The notes: generated by a model not told the origin, from the letters alone. DNA of 53,133 nt from Sphaerospermopsis sp. SIO1G1 (GCA_010672785.1 JAAHFX010000017.1:1-53133); one strand, 5' to 3'. Positions 1 to 8,825 are shown, counted from the first letter of the stretch. A program made the numbers and translations.

Positions 1-486
1 TTTGTTAAGTTTGCTTTTTAGCTCTTTATTTTTTGTTTTGCTAACTAGTTCCTTTCTTATCGCTAGGTTTCGTTAGCTTAAATTTCTTTGACGAGGAATA
101 GTCGTCTTATGTCTTTCAAAGTATTATTTTGTTTCGGTTCAGTGGTGTGGGCTGTGTTTGCCTCACCTCAATTAATATAGCTAATCTTTTTGGGTTTGTC
201 AACTGTTTTTTGTTTTTTTTCTGTTTCTTCCTCTGGGTAAGGGTTTGAGGCTGCTGTGCTAAATTGGATATTTTGGGCTGGAAGAAAATATACTGGAAAC
301 GCTCTTAAATTTTGACTTTTGACTTTTGACTTTTGACTTGCTGTTGTGCATTTAAAATGTACAACAGCTTCACCCGGTAAGTTTCCCTTCTGAAACAAGC
401 TGTTTAGTCTTATTGTCACCCGGTAAGACTCAAACATCATCGGCTGTGCCAAAATAAACATAACTATATTTTAGGTAACTGTACCG
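1..486. other. Intergenic region upstream of the kinase gene
   Basis: No convincing gene. It contains four copies of the heptamer TTTTGAC (310-337), two direct copies of TCACCCGGTAAG (370-381 and 416-427), and an inverted repeat AACAGCTT/AAGCTGTT (363-370 with 397-404). The short minus-strand reading frame across 168-461 runs through these repeats and is not supported as a gene. The repeats directly precede the kinase gene, so part of this may be its promoter or leader, but no promoter can be assigned. Confidence 0.6.
310..337. repeat. Heptanucleotide tandem repeat (TTTTGAC)x4
   Basis: Four perfect heptamer units in tandem. This is the STRR type of short tandem repeat that is common between genes in heterocystous cyanobacteria. 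Confidence 0.85.
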
Positions 487-2208
487 ATGGTTTGGCAACC
501 TGGACATAAACTACAGGGTGGGAAGTATGTTATTGAGAAAGTCCTGGGACAAGGGGGTTTTGGGATTACTTATAAGGTATTTCATAAATATTTCAAGAGT
601 TATGTAGTAATTAAAACCCTGAATGATGATTTGCGATCTGATCCAGATTATCAGAAATATGAGGAGAAATTTAAAAAAGAAGGCAGAATTTTAGAACGAC
701 TTTCGCAACAAAAAAATAATCATATTGTCCGAGTAATAGATTTATTTGCAGAGGATAATATCTGGTATTTAGTGATGGATTTAGTTGAGGGGGAAAATTT
801 AGAAAAATTAGTACAACGCAGGAAATTATCAGAAGCAGAAGCAGTAAATTATATTCGCCAAATTGGAGAAGCTTTAGTAGTTACTCATGGTAATAATTTA
901 TTTCATCGAGATGCTCACCCTGGTAATATTATGATCCAAAATGATGGCACTGCTATCTTAATTGATTTTGGGTTAGCTGGTGAAATTATCCCCAATAGTA
1001 AATACAAACATTCTAAACAAGGTTTCCATCCAGTTTTTGCACCCTATGAACAAAGTTTGGGAGTGCGTGAACCAACTTTAGATGTTTACACTTTAGCTGC
1101 TTCTCTTTATTATGCTGTCACTGGAAGATTACCTATTCCCGGTGCTGAACGCTATATAAGTGTGATTTTAAAACGTCATTCTGATCCTTTAATTCCCCCA
1201 GAAAAATATAATCCTGATATTAGTAATGATGTGAAATTGGCAATTGAACGCGGGATGAAAATTGAACCGAACTATCGTTCTCAGTCAATGTCTGATTGGT
1301 TGGAATTATTACCAAATTATAATCGGCAAAGTAATTATCAACAACCTATTAATAATCCTGATTTACCAGAAGTTGAAGAAGAAACTAAACGTAAGAAAAA
1401 ATATAAGACAAACCGTATTCCTAAGAGATATATTCCCGTTCAAAATCAACTTGATATAGCGAAAATATTAACAGATATTTTGGAAATGGTAGGTAATGGT
1501 ATCGAGAGTACACTATCATTCACTGTTGAGATTTTAGAAAGAATTGTTGATATCATCGGAGATGTTTTCACAGGTGTTTTTGATGTTGTAGGAAATATTA
1601 TTGCAGAAGTTAGTTATCTTCCTTGGTTGTCATTAGCATACATTACTTTCTATTATTCGATTTTCGGATTTTTAGTAGGATCGAGTGCTATTGCTAGTGC
1701 TAGTGCTATTGCTATTGCTTTTGCTATTGCTTTTGCTTTTGCTAGTGCTATTGCTAGTGCTATTGCTATTGCTAGTGCTATTGCTAGTGCTATTGCTTTT
1801 GCTATTGCTAGTGCTATTGCTATTGCTATTGCTATTGCTATTACTTATGCTTATGCTTATGCTTATGCTAGTACTAGTACTTATGCTTATGCTGATGCTT
1901 ATGCTGATGATTATGCTAGTACTATTGCTTTTGCTATTGCTAGTGCTAGTGCTTACTGTTTATTTATAACGGTAATATTAGGCTTAGAATATGGTTGGCC
2001 TGGTGTTGGAGTTGGTGTTGTAACATGGATTTTATGTATTCTCTTCATCCTTGCTTACTTTAATACAAAGAAAAAGCTAGAACGAAAATCAATAGGTGAA
2101 GGTCAGCAGTTTTTTATTATTGCAGGTACATCCTTATTAGGATTATTTCTAGGTTGGTTAGGTTATCAATTCTTCCCGCAATTACATCCTGATGTTTGGC
2201 TTCGTTAA
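487..2208 (+). CDS. Membrane-anchored serine/threonine protein kinase with an Ala-X low-complexity segment
   Basis: Hanks-type kinase of 573 aa. The N-terminal catalytic domain (about residues 10-275) has the glycine loop GQGGFG (21-26), the ATP-binding lysine (VVIK, K43), the catalytic loop HRDAHPGN (140-147, D142 and N147) and DFG (160-162). The usual HRDxKPxN lysine is replaced by His; HRDAHPGN resembles the loop of other cyanobacterial kinases. After a linker come a hydrophobic segment (about 380-398), then about 95 residues (about 399-492) in which nearly every second residue is Ala, alternating with Ile, Ser, Phe, Tyr, Thr or Asp. Two more hydrophobic helices follow at the C-terminus. 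Substrates are unknown. The kinase call is firm; the role and fold of the Ala-X part are unknown. The next gene is 400 bp away, so it is probably transcribed alone. Confidence 0.93.
   Translation: MVWQPGHKLQGGKYVIEKVLGQGGFGITYKVFHKYFKSYVVIKTLNDDLRSDPDYQKYEEKFKKEGRILERLSQQKNNHIVRVIDLFAEDNIWYLVMDLVEGENLEKLVQRRKLSEAEAVNYIRQIGEALVVTHGNNLFHRDAHPGNIMIQNDGTAILIDFGLAGEIIPNSKYKHSKQGFHPVFAPYEQSLGVREPTLDVYTLAASLYYAVTGRLPIPGAERYISVILKRHSDPLIPPEKYNPDISNDVKLAIERGMKIEPNYRSQSMSDWLELLPNYNRQSNYQQPINNPDLPEVEEETKRKKKYKTNRIPKRYIPVQNQLDIAKILTDILEMVGNGIESTLSFTVEILERIVDIIGDVFTGVFDVVGNIIAEVSYLPWLSLAYITFYYSIFGFLVGSSAIASASAIAIAFAIAFAFASAIASAIAIASAIASAIAFAIASAIAIAIAIAITYAYAYAYASTSTYAYADAYADDYASTIAFAIASASAYCLFITVILGLEYGWPGVGVGVVTWILCILFILAYFNTKKKLERKSIGEGQQFFIIAGTSLLGLFLGWLGYQFFPQLHPDVWLR
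1681..1962 (+). repeat. GCT-NNT coding microsatellite inside the kinase gene
   Basis: About 280 bp built almost only from GCT alternating with ATT, AGT, TTT, TAT, ACT or GAT. In the kinase frame it gives alternating Ala-X. In the +1 frame it gives a Leu/Val run, which explains a spurious Leu-rich ORF there. Hexanucleotide repeats of this type can lengthen or shorten by slippage without breaking the frame. Confidence 0.9.
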
Positions 2209-2615
2209 ACTTGTATTTAGCTGAATTGGATAATTAATTGTTGTTATTTATTTAAGAGATAATTAAACACCTGGAAATTGATTGACAGTTTAATAAACCG
2301 CCTGGGAATTCATTCCCAGTCTAATAGCCAAAGTCAGTTTTAACTGACTAGAATTATTTTGGTAGTGGGATTAATATTATATTTTAATTATTTTCTTGAT
2401 TTGGCCATAATTTTCCCATTTAATCAATTAAAAATCCGACCCATTTTTAATATATCCTGCTAACATATAGGACTCCTATTTGATTTTTGAACAGAACTCA
2501 GTACATACTGACAACCTTCTTTCCTGTTCCCTACCTCCACGAAAAATTGATGAATCAAATCAGATCACTATAGTATAATTAAATTGTAAAAGTTTGATAT
2601 TAAGGATTTTGAATA
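2209..2615. other. Intergenic region with two small palindromes
   Basis: No gene seen. It holds two adjacent perfect inverted repeats: CTGGGAAT-TC-ATTCCCAG (2302-2319) and AGTCAGTT-TT-AACTGACT (2332-2349). Such paired palindromes are frequent intergenic elements in Nostocales and could act as terminators for the kinase transcript. No T-run follows them. Confidence 0.6.
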
Positions 2616-3461
2616 ATGTATCAAACAGATCCGCCATTATCAGCGAAAGAAACATTACCAACAATGTATGATCTTCCCAGCGAAGATCCAGAGGAGAAAG
2701 GTTTGCCAGATCAATTTCATTTATTGCAACCACAATTATTAGCAGATACATTTCTTCCTCCTAATTATAAATATGAGGAAATATTTACAGGAAGTGACAT
2801 AAATCTGTATTTTGATTCTCGTCATCCACTGTGGTATAAACGCCCAGATTGGTTTGCAGTTTTGGGTGTTCCTTATTTGTATGAAAAACGCGATTTGCGA
2901 TTAAGTTATGTGATTTGGCAAGAATCTGTTAATCCTTATATTGTGGTAGAATTATTATCACCAGGAACAGAAAAAGAAGATTTAGGTCAAACATTGCGAG
3001 ATGTAGAACAACCTCCAGGTAAATGGGAAGTTTATGAAAAGATTTTAAGAATACCTTATTACGCCATTTTTGATCGTTATAAATCTGAGTTTATCATGTT
3101 TGAATTAAGGGGAGATAGATATATTGAGAGTTTGCGTTCAACACCTTCAGAACCTAATTCTCGTTTTTGGATTCCGGGTTTAGAATTAGGTTTAGGAATC
3201 TGGGAAGGTAGCTATAAAAATGTACAAATGCCTTGGTTAAGATGGTATGATGAAAACCATGATTGGGTGTTAACTCCCGCAGAACAAGAAAGAGAAAAAG
3301 CACAACAAGAAAGACAACGTGCAAACCAAGAAAGACAACGTGCAAACCAAGAAAGACAACGTGCAAACCAAGAAAGACAACGTGCAGAACAGGAGAAAGA
3401 AAAAACAGAAAAATTAATTGCCCAATTGCGTGCTTTAGGTGTTGAACCTGATGTAGATTGA
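2616..3461 (+). CDS. Uma2 family endonuclease-like protein (DUF820) with C-terminal repeat coiled coil
   Basis: 281 aa. The core matches the Uma2/DUF820 fold, a PD-(D/E)xK nuclease-like family greatly expanded in cyanobacteria: RPDWFAV (about residue 76), then YIVVELLSPGTEKED (about 109-123) with the conserved E-x-LSP, and a late YYAIFDRY strand. The last ~60 residues are highly charged and contain four QERQRA(N/E) heptads, predicted to form a coiled coil, encoded by four 21-bp direct repeats (3306-3389). The biological substrate of these proteins is not established. A GACTT/AAGTC hairpin lies just after the stop. Family assignment is good; nuclease activity is inferred. Confidence 0.85.
   Translation: MYQTDPPLSAKETLPTMYDLPSEDPEEKGLPDQFHLLQPQLLADTFLPPNYKYEEIFTGSDINLYFDSRHPLWYKRPDWFAVLGVPYLYEKRDLRLSYVIWQESVNPYIVVELLSPGTEKEDLGQTLRDVEQPPGKWEVYEKILRIPYYAIFDRYKSEFIMFELRGDRYIESLRSTPSEPNSRFWIPGLELGLGIWEGSYKNVQMPWLRWYDENHDWVLTPAEQEREKAQQERQRANQERQRANQERQRANQERQRAEQEKEKTEKLIAQLRALGVEPDVD
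3306..3389 (+). repeat. Four 21-bp direct repeats encoding QERQRAN heptads
   Basis: The unit CAAGAAAGACAACGTGCAAAC is repeated perfectly three times; the fourth copy differs near its end. Each unit encodes one charged heptad, consistent with a coiled coil that grows by unequal recombination or slippage. Confidence 0.9.
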
Positions 3462-3467
3462 AACTTA

Positions 3468-3513
3468 GATCCCTGACTTCATTTATAAATGAGAAAAATC
3501 AAAAGTCGGGGAT
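3468..3513. terminator. Hairpin after the Uma2 gene, possible terminator
   Basis: The arms GATCCCTGACTT and AAGTCGGGGAT pair almost perfectly around a ~24-nt AT-rich loop, 7 bp after the stop codon. A related pair of arms (CCCGACTT/AAGTCGGG) occurs at 38194-38248, so this may be a dispersed palindrome reused as a terminator. No long T-run follows. Confidence 0.45.
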
Positions 3514-3744
3514 ATTTAACTGTGCTAAAACTAGAATAGGAATCTTGCAATAATAAAAATCACGCGAGATGCAAACTTAACTAAATCTCAATTCATATAA
3601 CTTTTAAACTAAAAGCAAAACTAAAACCAAAACTAAAACCCTCTCTGGATCCTCTGGGGTTCGTTATTTCCAAATCAAAACACTTGAAAAAAACCACATA
3701 AACAGCTACCCTGCATTAACATCAAAAATGCAATTTCCATAACC

Positions 3745-6159
3745 ATGAAACCCCAACCCCACATACCCCCCTACACCTGGCAACGTCCCATTGGTTTAGA
3801 CTGGGAAAAACCCTACACCGTCCGCTATCCCAGCAACCTCGACGATGGGCCATTTCATGGAATGCCATTGGGTGGTTTTGGAGCGGGTTGTATCGGCCGT
3901 TCCTCACAGGGAGACTTTAATTTATGGCATATTGACGGTGGAGAGCATACATTTAACAACGTTCCCGCTTGTCAATTTAGCATTTTTACAGCAGAAAAAA
4001 CCTACGCCTTATCTACCCAACCCCCAGAAGATAACACATTACAAACTTGGCAATGGTATCCTAATATTTCCAATGTATCAGAATTAGAAGCGGGCAAGAT
4101 GCCCACCCCACAAGAAACTGGGACTTATCACGCACTTTATCCCCGCAGTTGGTTTGTCTATAAAAACGTTTTTCCAGTGCAATTAACCTGTGAACAATTC
4201 TCTCCCATCTGGGCTAATAATTACCAAGAAAGTAGTTATCCAGTGGCAGTTTTTTTATGGACTGCAAACAACCCCACAAACCAACTAATTACTATTAGTA
4301 TTATGCTAACTTGGGAAAATATGACTGGTTGGTTTACTAATGCTTTAAAATCTCCAGAAGTGAAAATTAGAGATGATGGGAGTCCCGTTTATGAATATCA
4401 GCCCAGATGGGGAAAAAGCCAAAATAATTATAATTGTTTAGCTGAAGATGATAAATATTTAGGTTGTGTTTTAGGTCGAGTTAATAATAATGAAACTCCC
4501 CAGGAAGGTGATGGAACTTGGTGCATTGCTACCACGAAAAATCCTCAAGTTGATATTTTCTATCATTCCTGTTTTAATACTATTGGAAATGGGGCAGAAA
4601 TTTGGCAAACTTTCAGTCAAGATGGTTCTTTATCTAATTATTTAGATGAAACTCCCGCTGATGAAAATTCTCGTTTAGGTGCTGCGGTTGCAGTTCGTTT
4701 GACATTACAACCAGGAGAAACTTTAGAAGTTCCATTTGTGTTAAGTTGGGATTTTCCGGTGACAGAATTTGCTGAAGGTGTAAATTATTATCGCAGATAT
4801 ACAGACTTCTTTGGTGGTAGCGGTGAGAACGCTTGGCAAATTGCCACTACTGCATTGAAAGAATATCATAATTGGCGATCGCAAATCCAAACCTGGCAAC
4901 AACCAATTTTAGACAGAGCAGACTTACCCCACTGGTTGAAAATGGCATTATTTAACGAACTCTACGACTTAACCAGCGGTGGTACTCTCTGGAGTGCAGC
5001 TACAGAAAAAGACCCCATCGGTCAATTTGCAGTGTTAGAGTGTTTAGATTACCGTTGGTATGAAAGTTTAGATGTGCGTTTATACGGTTCTTTTGGGTTA
5101 TTAATGTTATTCCCAGAACTAGAAAAATCCGTAATACGCGCCTTTGCTAGAGCAATTCCCCAAAGTGATGATAGAACTAGAATTATTGGTTATTATCTCA
5201 CTATTAACGCTGAGAGTCCCCAAGCCATCCGCAAGGTAGCAGGTGCTACACCCCACGACTTAGGCGCACCGAATGAACACGTTTGGGAGAAGACTAATTA
5301 TACTGCTTATCAAGATTGCAATTTATGGAAAGATTTGGGTTGTGATTTTGTCTTGCAAGTATACCGCGACTACCTTTTTACTGGTGCAGATGATGTGGAG
5401 TTTTTAGCAGAATGTTGGAATGCAATTGTGCAAACTTTGGATTATGTGAAAAAATTTGATTTAGATGGGGATGGTATCCCGGAAAACTCCGGCGCTCCTG
5501 ATCAAACTTTTGACGATTGGCGATTAAATGGTGTTAGTGCTTATTGTGGAGGTTTGTGGTTAGCAGCTTTGGAGGCGGCTATTGAAATTTGTGATATTTT
5601 AACGAACCGCAGAGGCGCAGAGGACGCAGAGGAACGGAAGTTGGTTTATCAAAGTTGGTTACAGCAAGGTAAGTCTGTTTATGAGGAGAAGTTATGGAAT
5701 GGGAAGTATTATAGTTTAGATAGTGAAAGTGGTTCTGATGTGGTGATGGCTGATCAACTATGTGGGCAGTTTTATGCTCGTTTACTTAGTTTACCAGATA
5801 TTGTACCGAGCGATCGCGCTATTTCTGCTTTGAATACTATATATAATGCTTGTTTTTTGCAGTTTCAAGATGGGAAGTTTGGTGCTGCAAATGGTGTTCT
5901 TCCTGATGGTTCACCAGAAAACCCCAGCGCTACCCATCCCCTGGAAGTTTGGACTGGTATTAATTTTGGGTTAGCTGCTTTTTTAATACAAATGGGTATG
6001 AAGGATGAAGGGTTACGTTTGACAGAAACTGTGGTTAAACAAGTTTATGAAAATGGTTTACAGTTCCGCACCCCAGAAGCTATTACCGCAGCAGGTACTT
6101 TCCGAGCTAGTACATATTTGCGAGCTATGGCTATTTGGGCTGTTTATTTGTACGTATAG
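3745..6159 (+). CDS. GH116 family glycosidase (GBA2-like beta-glucosidase/glucosylceramidase type)
   Basis: 804 aa, the normal length for GH116. The N-terminal part has the conserved MPLGGFGAGCIGRSSQGDFNLWHID stretch; this and the middle form the beta-sandwich, followed by an (alpha/alpha)6 barrel. The likely nucleophile is the Glu of VLECLDYRWYESLDV (about E432). The likely acid/base is the Asp of QTFDDW (about D590), followed by the family signature SAYCGGLWLAALEA. GH116 enzymes remove beta-linked glucose or xylose; the substrate here is unknown. No signal peptide is evident, so it is probably cytoplasmic. Two short segments look like dispersed repeats carried in frame: AGKMPTPQ (4090-4116) and NRRGAEDAEE (5604-5635). 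Both motifs and length support an intact enzyme. Confidence 0.92.
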   Translation: MKPQPHIPPYTWQRPIGLDWEKPYTVRYPSNLDDGPFHGMPLGGFGAGCIGRSSQGDFNLWHIDGGEHTFNNVPACQFSIFTAEKTYALSTQPPEDNTLQTWQWYPNISNVSELEAGKMPTPQETGTYHALYPRSWFVYKNVFPVQLTCEQFSPIWANNYQESSYPVAVFLWTANNPTNQLITISIMLTWENMTGWFTNALKSPEVKIRDDGSPVYEYQPRWGKSQNNYNCLAEDDKYLGCVLGRVNNNETPQEGDGTWCIATTKNPQVDIFYHSCFNTIGNGAEIWQTFSQDGSLSNYLDETPADENSRLGAAVAVRLTLQPGETLEVPFVLSWDFPVTEFAEGVNYYRRYTDFFGGSGENAWQIATTALKEYHNWRSQIQTWQQPILDRADLPHWLKMALFNELYDLTSGGTLWSAATEKDPIGQFAVLECLDYRWYESLDVRLYGSFGLLMLFPELEKSVIRAFARAIPQSDDRTRIIGYYLTINAESPQAIRKVAGATPHDLGAPNEHVWEKTNYTAYQDCNLWKDLGCDFVLQVYRDYLFTGADDVEFLAECWNAIVQTLDYVKKFDLDGDGIPENSGAPDQTFDDWRLNGVSAYCGGLWLAALEAAIEICDILTNRRGAEDAEERKLVYQSWLQQGKSVYEEKLWNGKYYSLDSESGSDVVMADQLCGQFYARLLSLPDIVPSDRAISALNTIYNACFLQFQDGKFGAANGVLPDGSPENPSATHPLEVWTGINFGLAAFLIQMGMKDEGLRLTETVVKQVYENGLQFRTPEAITAAGTFRASTYLRAMAIWAVYLYV
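4090..4116 (+). repeat. Intragenic fragment of the MITE-like dispersed repeat
   Basis: GCGGGCAAGATGCCCACCCC-ACAAGA inside the GH116 gene closely matches 39401-39427 and the core of the 109-bp elements at 14589 and 27208. It is in frame and free of stop codons here. Confidence 0.6.
5604..5635 (+). repeat. Intragenic GCAGAGG-type repeat in the GH116 gene
   Basis: AACCGCAGAGGCGCAGAGGA-CGCAGAGGAACG is a typical dispersed intergenic repeat of cyanobacteria, yet here it is read in frame as NRRGAEDAEE, between the helices IEICDIL and LVYQSWLQQGKSVYEEK. It probably forms a surface loop. Confidence 0.65.
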
Positions 6160-7231
6160 TTTAGGTAAATCACAAATTTATAAGTGTTGTAGATTATATT
6201 GAATAAGTCTAATAAACTTAAGGCTACGCAAAAGATTATTTAAACCCTAATTACTTGTGTTCTCTGACTTTACGCATCACAAATAAAATCAATGAATCTC
6301 AAAACATTGCTGTCCTTAATATTGACCGTATAGATAAGAGTATCTTATAGCTACAAAATATATCCATACAAATATGATTTTATTTTTCAGTTATGTCCGG
6401 AACTCGAAAAAAACATAAGTAATAGTAATAGTTAGAAATTCCAAATCTATCTACCCATGTCTCAAAATATTTCCTGATCACCAGTTTTCAGCTACGAAGA
6501 TATATAATCATAAAATTTCTCTACAAACACGGTTATTTAGCTAGTGTTTAATCAAACATTAATTTTGAAAAAATCCAGTTTACAAAACTTTTTTTAACTA
6601 CTTCTGAAAAATAAAATCATGAAATATAAACACATCCAATCAGAATACACAAATAATAACTGTATATATCTGAACATCACCAACACAATACACTCTTCCT
6701 TACTTTATTTCAGTGTTACTTCTAGTTGGGTTTGCTGTTTCTAAACTAATACCAGGATATACAAAACATTTTCTCAGTATCTTTGCTTGGTGTATTCCGT
6801 GACTAAATAACTGATGGGTAGTTTGCACTGAATGTAAGCAAGTTTTTGTTTTTAGCCAGTCTTTAAAGGGGAAACAAAAACAGTTGTTTTTGATTAATCC
6901 TGTTAGGTCAAAAGCAAGCACTAGATTTGCAAAAACAGGTCGTACCAGGTTGTTTGCTAGGGAACTATATGATAACTCCTTTACAAAAAAATGGCAAGTA
7001 AAAAGAGCTAGAAAAATTAAAATTAATTACTGGTTAAACCTTAAACCTGGTTCACTTGAGAATTTACTGATCTGACACTGAATTATTTTAGTATCAAGTT
7101 TACTGATATGTCTGGATTTGACTCATTGATTATGAAATCCTTAAATTCATATTTGATTTCTTAAATATATTCATTAAACAATTTATTGCTAACAAAAAAT
7201 TAGTGATATTGATGAAATAAACCTTTATATT

Positions 7232-7275
7232 CTCTTCAGAAGAGTAGCTATTTTTTGTTCGTAAGCGAAAATAGC
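7232..7275. other. Two adjacent short hairpins
   Basis: A palindrome CTCTTCAGAAGAG (7232-7244) is followed at once by GCTATTTT (7247-7254) pairing with AAAATAGC (7268-7275) across a 13-nt loop. It could be a small RNA end or terminator; no associated gene is seen. Confidence 0.4.
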
Positions 7276-7648
7276 CTAACTTAGTGTGCTGAATATTTTT
7301 GTCTACCTAAAATGAGTGATTATAACTCCATATATAACATATTGTCATAATATATTACTTATCAAATATCCAACTACTTAACCACAAAAAAAATGCAGTA
7401 AAATTTTTGATATACTTTCCTAGTATATACAAATATCTGTATCTTTTGATTAACGTTATCACCAAATGCCAGAAAATAACATATAACAATATATAATCAC
7501 TGCCAGTTGAGAATATTTTTACTTTAAAATCAAAAGTTGAGTTTATTTAAAATTTGCTAAACTGTTGATACAAAAAGAGTATAGTCTCTTTTTTTTAACA
7601 TTTTGACCCAAAAAATTAAAGATAATATATTTTTTTAGCACTTGATAT

Positions 7649-7665
7649 AGGGGGTCTCACCCCTC
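7649..7665. promoter_or_regulatory. HetR-type binding site upstream of hetP
   Basis: The 17 bp AGGGGGTCTCACCCCTC, followed by ATT, match 14 of 17 positions of the inverted repeat GAGGGGTCTAACCCCTC to which HetR binds upstream of hetP in Anabaena PCC 7120 (recalled from the literature). The right arm CCCCTC is exact; the left arm and one central base differ. It lies about 1.16 kb before the HetP-family gene, consistent with the long hetP leader known in PCC 7120. Binding itself is inferred. Confidence 0.75.
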
Positions 7666-8151
7666 ATTGTGACAGCCGAAACTGGACAAAAATTAAAGTT
7701 GCACAATGCTCAAATGAACATTATGAGATATTCAGTAAATTTAACTTATCAGACTACTCAATTGGCAGATGACATTGGCAAAAAAAAATAGTATAAATAC
7801 GAATGTAGTGTTTGAGATGCCAATAATGAATCATCTTTTTAGTTGACTTACAAATTATCAAACTTGACAGAAAATTCCTATTAAATTCAGACAAAAAGTT
7901 ATACAATAGTAATGAGGGAAGCTCTAAGGAGCTAAAAATTACAAAATGTTTAGAAGAAGCGATTGTATCTACTCAGCCTGCTGAATTATAGGAAAATGGT
8001 AAATTTTTACCATTCACATACTTATCAGCAAAAGTGACAGCATCTAAGTAACTAATGGCAACTGTGTTTACCAGTAGCCAAAACCAGGAAGTTACAAAAT
8101 AGCACACAGACTTGATTAAAAACAGTCAGGTTTTCAATCACAGGTCAGGTT

Positions 8152-8622
8152 ATGAAACAAATCATCAGGTTCAATGCAGTCGAAACACCAAATCAGCGGA
8201 GTGATATAGAGAAACAAATCTCTAAGCTGTATCTTCGTCAGAGATCCATTGGTCAGGATAATACATTTGCACCATTAGCTCAGACAAATCTAATTTGGGA
8301 AGATATATTAAATTTCTTACCTAAAGTTATCTTGTGGGAGCAAACAGCAAAAATCGCATCAGTTTGTGATCCCCAAACACAGCAAATAACAAATTGGATA
8401 AAAAATAAGCAAGGGAAAATAAAAGCTAAAGCACAAATAATTTTAAGAGTTTTGGTTGAGAGAGTTTATATATGGACAATACTCCTCAACAGGTATAGAC
8501 AAACTCCACCAGCAGTCAACATGACTAAAATAAAATTTTGGCTAAATAATATCTGGAAACAGAAACAACAAACGATAGGTTTGAGATATAGCTTGTTTAG
8601 TAATTTTCATGTCAACTACTAA
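8152..8622 (+). CDS. Hypothetical basic protein in the hetP leader
   Basis: 156-aa reading frame starting with ATG and rich in Lys, Gln and Ile. I recognise no domain. It has no signal peptide and only moderately hydrophobic helices (e.g. IILRVLVERVYIWTILL near residues 97-113). It lies on the same strand between the HetR-type site and the HetP-family gene, 203 bp before the latter, so it would be in the same long transcript. It may be a genuine small gene, the remnant of a larger one, or chance coding in a leader. No Shine-Dalgarno is evident. Confidence 0.45.
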   Translation: MKQIIRFNAVETPNQRSDIEKQISKLYLRQRSIGQDNTFAPLAQTNLIWEDILNFLPKVILWEQTAKIASVCDPQTQQITNWIKNKQGKIKAKAQIILRVLVERVYIWTILLNRYRQTPPAVNMTKIKFWLNNIWKQKQQTIGLRYSLFSNFHVNY

Positions 8623-8825
8623 AAACTTGAGCAATCTTTGAATCTATCGGTTGGGAAATTTATCTATGCCCAAATACATTCCTATCATAATTTTGCCACT
8701 GCATCAACACTAAGGTAAATAACATCAAAGCATTCCTAGGATTGTAGTTTGTCAATCAAAATTTCCATCCTTAAACTTGAAACAAATCAAATAGTTACTT
8801 CATTGAAATCAAACTAATATTCACC

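Larger units (their letters stand above)
6160..8151. other. 2-kb gene-poor region containing the hetP upstream control region
   Basis: No recognisable protein-coding gene. Two short ORFs around 6700-7075 on opposite strands show no family features. Visible signals are a TCCGGA hexamer (6396-6401), a pair of hairpins (CTCTTC-AGAAGAG at 7232-7244; GCTATTTT/AAAATAGC at 7247-7275), and a HetR-type inverted repeat at 7649-7665. In Anabaena PCC 7120 the gene upstream of hetP is hetC; no hetC sequence is visible here. Confidence 0.6.

Noticed and set aside
168..461. 97-codon minus-strand ORF upstream of the kinase
   Set aside because: It runs across the heptamer repeats and direct repeats of the intergenic region and shows no recognisable family.
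1685..1969. 94-codon Leu/Val-rich ORF inside the kinase gene
   Set aside because: It is the +1-frame reading of the GCT-NNT repeat of the kinase gene, not a separate gene.
6396..6401. TCCGGA hexamer as a DIF-type heterocyst promoter element
   Set aside because: A six-base match with no supported -10 element or gene; too weak.
6700..7075. Two short opposite-strand ORFs in the GH116-hetP gap
   Set aside because: Low-complexity AT-rich sequence, no ribosome site, no family features; they overlap each other partly.
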